The notes under the pieces are model-generated. The model did not search any database. It had not been told where the DNA came from and saw only the letters and a program-made list of their open reading frames with translations. From Alitta virens (taxonomy: Eukaryota; Annelida; Polychaeta; Phyllodocida; Nereididae): a DNA stretch of 64,000 nucleotides. Positions 13,685 through 24,600 of this stretch are shown here, in pieces. The position numbers were made by a program, and so were the translations under genes. Numbering within the stretch: the first letter of the stretch is position 1; the number at the start of each line of letters is the position of its first letter. The stretch lies in the NCBI GenBank assembly GCA_932294295.1, contig OW028582.1, positions 36,544,704 through 36,608,703 on the forward strand, in the 5' to 3' direction.

Positions 13685-16600
13685 TGATACCATCCAAATT
13701 ATGAAGAAATCATGCAGTATTTTAGGGCAACATTAAGTGACAAGGTGGTGTGTATACATAGCATAAGTTATGACATTTAATCCAGCAAAATGGTGAATAC
13801 CTGTCTTTACCACAGGAAACCACTGGGGTTATGACTGTACGATGATGGAGCATGAGGGATGAGAAATGGTGATGGTAAGACAAGGGTGGGATGGGTGCGT
13901 GGATTAGGGCTTTACGTCATCTATTTCTGCACCTGATGGGCTAATTAGGACAAGCAGGGACCATGGCAATGAGAGGATGGATGAAACAGCCATCCAACTT
14001 AGGGGTGACCGAGGGATTGAACTTGGACCCAAGTGGTTGGAAACCCAGCGCACTACCACTGAGCTAGGCCCCAACGCTCAATGATAGACAAGGGAGTGGG
14101 GGGGGGGGGGGGGGGGAATAAAAAATAAATGGAAAAGAAAACCCAAATTTAAAAAAAGAATTAGAAACACACTAAACCCAGACAGAAACTTTTTTCTCAG
14201 TTTTACTAACTATCAGTTTTAGTGTTTTGTTTTCCACCAGGTCATTCACAGTGGAAACTCACTATTAAGATTACCTTTCAACCAATATTCCTTTTAGAAG
14301 TGGCCTTTATTGTGAGGGATTCAAGTGTGGGGAATATAATACAGTTAGATCCAAGCCTCAGTTTTCTTCGGAATAATGCAAAGTGGTTTTAATTGTTAGG
14401 TGGCCTAAGTAGTGAGGTGGTCTTGTGAGTTGGAAATGGTCTAATTTCTGGGTAATTACACAATTTATATAACATATGGTTGTATCATTATCTAGGGCCT
14501 GGGGGGGGGGCGGTCTTAATATGATCTGGGGCCGGGGGTCTTAATATGATCTGGGGCCGGGGGGGGGGGGGGGTTCTCAATAGTGATGTGGTCGTATAAT
14601 GAAGTTCTACTGTGGTGTAAATTCCAAAGCCCCTAGGTTATAGCCCCATTTTCCATTTTCCCTTTTTTTTCATTTTTACTGTCTAACTATAATAAGAACA
14701 AGTAACTATGCATGGGGCAACATTGAACAACATCGAAATAGGCCAGACAGGCATATAGGAGTGCACTTAGAAAAAGGTCAATGATGGATTATGAGTATGA
14801 CTTACAATGATCAAGTTCTGTGAATGCACTAGTATAGGATCTAAAGGGATCTAAAGGGGGTAAACAACATCTTCAGTTAAATGTAACTTCAACAATTCCA
14901 AGGAATTTATTGTTTACTTTATTTTTTATTTAACATCAGTAATTTCTTGGAAAGGCAACATATATTAATCTAAAGTAATTTTTTGCATTAAATATGGGAA
15001 ATGCAAATATTTATCACTAAATAAATCAGCAGTAGAGTGCGGTTAGTACATTATAAAAAACATATCGACTTTTTTCATTATTGCCATATCACTACACAAC
15101 TGGCCATATCACTACACAACTGGCCATGTGGTATACAATCATGTTACATAACCTGATGATTGGTTTCTATTACTCTTAACTACCTCTTAATAATTTCCAT
15201 CTGTTTTGTTTTTAGAAGGTCAACTTGCCAATTGTACTCTTTAACTTTAAGGCGCTGATGCAGAGTTAAGTCCTACATCAGCAACATTTTCTTTTCTGTT
15301 TTTAAGAAAGAAAAAACTTATTTTGAAGTAAAGGCGAAAGTACCAGAGCCATTACATTTGGACTGGAAGGTCTTTGAAGTTTTAAAGTCAGCGGAAAAAG
15401 CTGGGAGTGCCACTTGGTACTGAGTATTAGAAGTCCAAAAATAGGATAGGCGTATTTTTAAAAGCATTTAGGAGCAGTTGAGAGCAAAAGCTGTTTTTTT
15501 ATGTGAAGAACACTCTATTTAATTTGTACAAATTGTAAAACAAGGTTTTATAGAAATTTTGTTATTTCATGCTGTATTGTCTGATGTAATGATGATATGA
15601 ACAGTAGATTTTCACGGAATGTTTCCGTATTTCCACCAGGTGGCTAAAACAGAATACTGCAATTCTATTGGCTGAAAAAGTTCCCGCCCTTGACTGTGAT
15701 TGGCTGAAGCAAAGTGCATCCAAGCAGCAGTATTTTTTAGTACCTTTGAATTGACATCTTATCATTTAGTTATATTTATGGAATCAATTAGTGTATTACC
15801 TAATGTGTCTCAAAAGCAAAATGAGTAATAAGAGGAGAGGAAAGACTTATGTCTTGCTGAATTCAGGGCTGTTCATTGAAAAGACTCTATTGGAGTTCAC
15901 CCTCTGATACATAAACATAATTATGTGTAACATGGTGTGGACTCCAATCCTTATCATCTCATATTTGAACTTAACCGCCAGACCACCCTAGCTGCTACTA
16001 TCAAAACATGTAGGTACAGATACTGCTAATAAAGACAAATGAAAGAAATATGAGATAAATTGCTGTTTAGTCTGTTGTTCTTGAACCCCCACCATAATCA
16101 TGTCTGCCAAGACAGATAGGTCAACCGTTTGACTAGAGACTGACTGTATAATTTGGCCAAAGACTTCGCACTCTCTTCTAGATATCCTGCTTAGCTCTGC
16201 TTCCCAGAATGTTTTGTTTCTGATGTTTGGCTTTTCAGAAAGATGCTAATAAATGCTCAAAACAAAACCTATATTATGAGTTGCAGGACTATAAAACTGT
16301 ATATTTTGTATTTTTAACTTAGGGACAGTTATTTCTTTTCATCTTCTACTTCACATTCTAATTTCATCATGTTATGACATGATTTTCATTGAACAATACT
16401 ATGTTACTAATCACCAATATAATCAAATTAAAATTACAGGGATAGATAGACAGATAGATAGATATTGAAAGTGCAGCCCTCTAAGGCAAGTTCTTGCCGC
16501 TATCGAGGGTTGATTGATGAGGTTAGATAGAGGAGAAGTCCACCCATGTTACACATTTACCCCATGGGTGGGATCTTTTACTTGCCTCAGCATAAACATC

Positions 16601-18614
16601 AAGTACAAGGGACTGCCAATTTAACATCTCATCGGAACGACATAAAAACATTGTGAGTAGCATGAAACCTTCATTCATCCTATACTACATAATTCTGAAT
16701 ACCCGAGGCAGAAGTAATGATAAATGCTAAAGCTAACAATTATGGGTCTATGAGCCCCATGGGTGGGTCAATTAGCGACCTCAGCACAGACCCAGAGTTC
16801 TAGGCAACACCAATTTAACGCCTATTTCACTCCCCACCCTGGAAATTCTTTACACTACAACTGCATAGACCTGACAAGCTGTCATTCTAACTAGAGCAGA
16901 GGCATTTCACGTGTGATGTGGGGCAGGGGCTGATAACTTATAACCTTCAAGTCTGAAATGTTTAGATTCCAAGCAAGTTGCAGAAGCAGTCAGGAGTAAA
17001 AGAATAATATGGGAGCAACTACCTGTTTGATGGTAGACCGCAATATTGAATATTGTGATCAGAACTATGATATTTCATCAGTTGTAATGTGACCATATCA
17101 AATATATAAAGTCAAGGTGCCTATAGAAAATAATATTATTTTAATAAATACAAATTATTGTTGGGTACATGTGCCACGTGCGTTTTCCATGAGAAGGATA
17201 AACGCATGGAAAACTCATTTTAATTAGGCAAAAACCATGCGTTTTCCATGCGTTTATACTTCTCATGGAAAACGCACGTGGCATGTGGTCCTTCAATTAA
17301 GTTCAATAGTGGTGACTCTATCACCTTAGAAGGATTATCAAGATCTAAACTAGCCATAAATATGTATTATTTGGATAAATAAATGTTGTCTAAGTCAGAA
17401 TCTGTCATGGAGGTGTTAAAGTAGGTTTAAAGTATGACTTTTATTTTTGAAATGCAATAAAAATTAAATGTATTCTATTAAATGTCGATAAAAAACCTAT
17501 CGTGAACATAATTCATATTTTAAATGACAGGAAATGTATTAAATTCAATTAGATAGTGAGATTAGATATAGGCCTTATACAAAAACGTCACTAAGAAATA
17601 GCAAATTATTACATGTATGCCAATAGAAAACTGAATTTCTAGAATTACAAATAAACTAAATTTGATACACAAAATATCTAAATAGGATAAAAATTTTTAG
17701 AAACACAACAATTCGGGAAATTTAAGTTTTTATATATGTGACACCAGCTTAGTCAGTGGTAATTCAATAACCTTAACACTGCATTGTTTGTAACATAATA
17801 GATTCGTTTATACTCAGAGACCTCCCATATATTGCGGTTTATCCTTGGATTGTATTTCCACTGCAGAGGCTGGGAATTCTAGGCAGATTATTCATGGTGT
17901 TACCATGCAACTGTGACCATGAAATACTCCCACTACTTGGGGTGTATACTTTGATATATTACACAGAATACCTCATAAACATGCTGTGTATAGAGTTGAA
18001 GCGCACTGGTATGACCCCACGATGTAGAGCTAAAATTCAGTGGTTTTAATGGCAAGGTGGCCCTTAAAAGGTGAGGCTGATACCTGAATCACGAGCGCTT
18101 GAATTTATTGGTAAGCCAAATGGCTAAATAGTAATATTATATATATTATATGTTATGAAAATACCGTGGGTGCAAAAATAAATTCACGAGCCCGTGGTCT
18201 GAATAGTGAGGTGGTCTCATTTGTGGGGGATTTCGATAATAGAATGAATATTTAGTTGAGGGAAATAATTTGTGGTTTTGCTGAGGTATCTCACTGATGA
18301 AAAGACCTTTTCGCAAATAGGCTCAGACAACGGCTATTCCATATGCCAGTCCAGTCATGCCCCTGAATAGACTCCCCTCTGGTTCTTGAGCCATTAAATC
18401 TTCAGTCAGTGGACAGCTAAACTTTGATACCAATATCTGGAAGCAGGTTTTCCACATGCATGCACACCTGATGTTCATTATATGCTGTAGTTATCATTTT
18501 GAGTGTTCTTAATAGTGAGGTGGTCTAATTGTGGGTCCCAGTGCAGTATGCAGACATCAAAATGATGGTAAAACTGGCAAGCACCTATCTATCTACCTAT
18601 CTATCTGTCTATTC

Positions 18615-18645
<31 letters not shown>

Positions 18646-21600
18646 CATCTATCCATCTATCTACCTATCTACCTATCTATCTATCTACCTATCTACTTAT
18701 CTATCTATCCATCTATCTACCTATCTATCTGTCTATTCATCTATCTATCTATCTATCTACCTATCTATCTATCTATCCACCTATCCATCTATCCATCTAT
18801 CTATCTTATCTACCTATCTATCTATCTTATCTATCTGTCTATCCATCTATCCATCTATCTATCTGTCTATCTATCTTATCTATCTATCTATCTATCTATC
18901 TACCTGTCTATCTATCTATCTATCTATGTATATATCTAACTATCTACCTATATATCTACCTATCTATCTATCTATCTATCTATCCAATTTGGCAGATGTT
19001 AGACAGTCTATCATCTCTCCATCTTTCCTGCATCATGTTTACATCCTCATCCATCAGTGAAGCTGGAGCAACTTTTTCTGCTTTTTTAAAAATCGCTTAG
19101 TCTGGAAGTACCAATTAGAGGTAGGTGGAGACTGTTCCAGAAGAGCTCAGAATGTCTAGAGAACAAAACCATTCTTTGAGAACTGCTTAAAACATAGTAA
19201 GATCGAAGCCTCACTTGAAAAAACAAGACTAAGTTGTGGACATGATATAATATGATATGATATGATATAGTAAATGTGCATTGAAACAAACACTTCGAAA
19301 TATTGTTTACTTGATCTTTTAATAATTGTGTTTGTGTGTGTTTTTTTTGTTGTTTCAGAGCAAACTAAAGGAGCTATAGTTAGATCTTCTTTCAAATACA
19401 AGACTATTTTTTCCATAACATCAAACAAAATCTGATGCAACTGCATCTAACTCTGCTAAGAGCACCAGATGGGATTAAACAGCAACACTTGCTCTAGGGA
19501 TAGGATCCAGATCTAAACTTATGTTTGTTATCAGTCTCAGCCCCTCAGGCAACGTAATTTAGAGCAATCAGACAGCCCCCCACCCACTCTGCATTCAGGA
19601 CTGCAGGATGTCTGAACCTGCAGCAACCAAAGCATTCTCAGCCTGCAGCTGCTGATGCAAGACTCAGATGTGGGCCACTATTCGTAAATTTAGGATTGCT
19701 TGAGGTTAAAATTAGAAGCAGCTCTTTGCAGGGGGCTGTAGTCTTGAACAAACAGCTGCTGTATATTAAAGCGATCCAGGGTACTGGATTGTGAAAATCG
19801 TTCATCATTTATCGTTTAGTTTGTTTAGTAAATGGAATGATGATTTCTGTTTTTACTGGCATGGAAAAATTTGACTTTCTGGTCAGAAAAATAAAGTCAT
19901 GAGTTTGCACTAAAATAGTTCAACTTGGACAAACTAGCTTATAAATAAGTCAGCTCATAGATTATACAATCAATTCAACAATCAAATTATTTAGACAGGG
20001 AAGCAGTTTGTCTATGTTGCCTTAGGTTTTCATGAGAAATTTTCCTGCTTCAGCAAAAAGACTCTGAGGCTTATCAGTGGGTTCTCCCACAATGTGGTTC
20101 TCGCATGAGTGTGGACATAATTTTCTTCCTATACCTGCATACTCCCTAGCCATGAACATTGCTGAGCCAGTTGGCCTGCCCAGCATGGCTGGAATTCACT
20201 ACTAACCCTCTTCCATGCTTCAAGATGCTCGTGTAAAAATGATCCATAACCCGATTTATAAATAATGATGGTCTGAGAAGCTAGGTATGAAGCTGTTGGA
20301 AACATCATCTGGTCCATAAAACCATGATAAAACTGTTACCACACCTATATAATATCTTCATTATACGTCTATAATAAGACATTATACGTCGGCGGTGCTT
20401 TGTACTAGGTGTCCATGCTGAGGCAAGTAAAACACCTCACTCATGTTACTTTCATTGTGGTAATGGGTAGCATTAGACTCGTAAGCATTATCATCTCATC
20501 ATTACGTTTGCCTCGTAGTTGACCATATCTAACCTGACTTAGCTTGAGTATTGAAAAAACAAAATGTACCAAAACACTGAAACGTGCCAAATGTTGTTGA
20601 AAAAGATTCTTCAAACAGGCATTTCCGATAACATGTTGTTTGGCTTACACTGAGTACCACAATTTTTGCATATTTTTGCGCATGCCCATAAAAACAAAAA
20701 TATGTATACAAAATTCAGTTTTGCTAATTTTTCACTAAAACCGACTGAATAGCAGAGTGTCTTGAGGAAAAATGGCAAGATGAGTACCAAATGGGTGTCA
20801 TAGCCCTCAGTAAACAAACTAAAATGAATCTAGCTGAGTGTAGTCGACTCGACTGCATTTTGAGTTGTTTTTCTGGCAATTTTTGTTTCGATTTTTAACC
20901 ACAATATCCTGGCTCAAGGCTAAAACAGAAAGTGTTCCTGTGAGATAAGTTTCAGGAGCAAAACACGACCTTCTGGTTTTGATCAGTGAGTGATAGACCT
21001 AATTGCAAGAGAAATAAGGAACATACAAAACGTATGTTATCCCAGAACTGGCAATGACATTCATAAACTAGTCAATGAAATGAGAAAGTATATAATAATT
21101 TGATAATTTAAATGAATAGAATTACTCAAGTTATATCAGACAGTCAAATGATCTTGGATGACTCAATCAATCAAACAATCAACCAATCAAACAAGCAAAC
21201 ACATACCCAACACACCCAACCAATCGAAAGATCAACAAAATTAACCCAACCAACCAATTATTCACTAGACCAATCAAACCATCAAAAAGCCACAACCAAT
21301 CAACCATGCAATGGACCGATCAATCAAATCAACCTATCTTCTTTGCCATCAATAATTATTAACAACTACAAACACCACGAGAAACACAAATATCGACTTC
21401 TGTCAGCAGCGAGAAAGCCAGCCCTATCAGTTTAGTAAGATAAGGGCAAAGTTACAAGTCTCTGGCTGCACTATTTCTTTCAGCACCTTGGAGTTGAATA
21501 GAGTGCAGAACTAGTTGCACAGCCTTTTTACTTAAGCATTTGTTAAGTCTCAACTGTATTTATACGCAGATGAGTTCAGTCTGTCTGCGAAAAATCTCAA

Positions 21601-24600
21601 AAAACACCTCCTGAATTCTGGAAAGTTTTCTTCACTTCGGATGTTTAGTTGCTTGTGTACATGTGTAACTTGTTACGAACACAGTACTTGTTAGTTGATT
21701 GTATGCTTGATTGATTGCTGCTGTCAGTACCCCATAATTGGGTACTGCTGCTGTTTATATAATTTGATTGAATGTCTTGAATGCATTGCAACTAAATTTG
21801 CTTCATTATCAATGAATCTTACACTTCATGAGTCTACATAGTCTAGTTTGCATGGTGGCTTGATTGCATGGTTGTATGTGTATCTGATCAGCTGTTTGCT
21901 TGATTGACAGTGTTTTTGATTTTATTCTTAAAACTAATCCTAACCCTCAATCGACAACCCATCTGGCCAACAACTGTAGACTATCTTACTATCTCCAATT
22001 TACTAACATACGATGCATTTTAAACCTATTTCTGTTGCCATTTTGACATTTCCTGCCAAATTCGAACCTGCTCCCCGGTTTATCATGCCAAAACAAATCC
22101 CAGTAGACGTATGTAACCTGTCTTGGCATATTACACACAACTTCCGTCTCATAAATTGACTTAACACTATAACACCAGAACTGGCGCTGAAATTTTGTCA
22201 GATATAATTCTGGTATCTGTTCAAATGTTAAGCCATTTTGTCCAATAACTTTCAATTTTATAACTTAATACACCATTTATTAACTACAACTTGAAATGCA
22301 TACAGGGTGCGGCATAAAAACCTGCACCAGCAGCTACTGCTACCTCTTTTGTTATTACTTCAATTGACTGTAATTGCATGCAGTAATAATAAGTAATAAT
22401 AGTCCTAATTATGTTTATAAATATATTTTCATTTTTCCTCAAGAATTATAGATAATATGGGTCTAAATATAGCACATGCACACTTATCACACCTTCGGGT
22501 GATTTTCACCTCGGCTTTTGCAATATAAGCATTAGATTATGTCACTGATCATACCGATTTGTTACAGACACCTTTCTTGACCTTTGCCGCCAAAAATAGG
22601 GCAAATAGATTCATTTTTAATAAGAAGGTAGAGCATTGACACTTTTGAGGCAGAAAGTGCCATTTTGGATTTTGGTCAATTTTCTGTCTTTTCTGTCTAA
22701 TTAACTGGCCAATCCTCCTGAAAATCATGTGATTATTTCGAGATTAGTTGTAAATTCAAAAAGTCCCTCTGGAATGCCATTATATTTCTCTGTTTTAATT
22801 TCATGACCTTGCTGAATCAAAACTGGAACCAACCTTCTTATCATCTTATACCTTGATATATATATGCACATATAAAAAACATTGAAGGAGGATTCTGTGC
22901 AAATATGATATTTTCTATGGCTTCAGAGGTGTAGTAACTAGGAAATATCTAATTTGTAAACTTTCTGCAACTAGAGACACCATGCAAGCAGACAGAAATT
23001 TGACTTCTGTGATGTGTGTCACTCAGAACAAGCCCTGCAGCATACACCCTCTCAATAATTCAGATACTGATATTGTCTAACATTATAAGATCAAAAATAT
23101 CACAATGACCAATTGCTTATACCCCTAACTAAATGTGGCAAAACTTTAAAAGACTTCATGAGCATTTGAGTAACCTAGAGCTATCCCGAAAGTAGAGAAT
23201 CGAGATGCCTTGTGCAAGTTTTTAGGCCGCACCCTGTACATCTTGTGTAATACTAATCTGATCATTGCTGATAATAATAGATATACTACATGTGCACAGA
23301 GCTCCTGAACAAACTTCAGGGTTAAACAAATTTACCAAAGATTGGTCCATGATGCATTTATAAACAAAATACACAAGTTACTAGTTTGCAACACTCTGCT
23401 ACGCTAACACATATTCATTTATAAGTTTTGAAGTATACTTGTCATGTTTTTAACTGTATAAAATGTTATAACGGGTTGTAAACAAAGGTCCATGACAAGA
23501 TTTAGCATTCTGATCTTCATTAGCATAGGAGATATGACATGCTATATGATAAACCAAAAATGTTAAAAAAAAAAATTCTCAAAAAAAACCTAACAGAATT
23601 TTTGAGTTTTTGCCTTAAAATGGGAGTGCAGTTTAAGGAAATATATATGAAATCTTTGGTCATTTTTTATAACCCTAAAGTTTGTTCAGGAGCACTGTGT
23701 GTGATTACTTAATTACCCCGTCTTAAGGACACTTCACTATGAAGACCACCTCACTATACTGATCAATTCATTATATATTGACTATTGAGTTTTATATTCT
23801 AAACTATATTCTATATACTACTTACCACTAAATAAGATGATACTTTTTTTACCAATAGGCCTATATGAACTAACAGTGGTCTCAGTAGCGAAATTCTACT
23901 GTATTCACTATTCTATGGTAATCTATGGATACCAAATCACCATGAAATAGTAAGACTGGACACCTGCTAAGAGCATAGCATTCTGGATACAGAAGGGCAT
24001 GCTGTTGCCCTGGCATGCTGTTGCCCTCGCAACCAGGTACCAACAGCCCGGATGTAGATTGTTTTGATTTGCCCTTTTGTTTTATCAGAGATAACAAGGG
24101 GTTAGTAAACCAATGGGGTAAAACAAGGGAGTCCTACTTGCCTACGTTTATTCTTAATGTATACTGTGTATTCTATGGTGTATTGCAGTTGTTACAAAGC
24201 TGGTTAACTTCCCAAGGTCCTCTCTGTATGTCTGTCTAGTAGTGTCTACCACTGTTTGGCTTACTTCTCTCTATCTACGTCTTTTATCTGTGTATGTCTG
24301 CACCAGTTGCCTCTTGTGTTCTGTCCGACGTTATCTCTATCTGACAGTTTCTGCTGCAAACAAAATTCTATACCAGCAAAGAAAACTTCTATTCTATTCT
24401 ATTATTTTCTACTGATAATACTGATATTCTTTTCTAATCTATTCTATTCTACTGACTGACATTCTATTCTGTTCTATTATATTCTATTGATCATCCTGAT
24501 TTACATTCTATTCTATTCTACTGACTGACATTCTATTCTGTTATATTATATTCTATTGATTATACTGATTGACATTCTATTATATTCTACTGACTTACAT

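Noticed and set aside
13981..14073. Functional tRNA gene
   Set aside because: A and B boxes are present, but no 3' half able to close an acceptor stem was found; a SINE head fits better.
18529..19100. Two long open frames rich in Tyr, Leu, Ser and Ile
   Set aside because: They are translations of the TCTA microsatellite, which lacks stops; the same applies to the frames at 13203-13704.
21112..21435. Asn/Gln/Thr-rich open frame
   Set aside because: Produced by the CAAT/CAAC repeat; no conserved motif.
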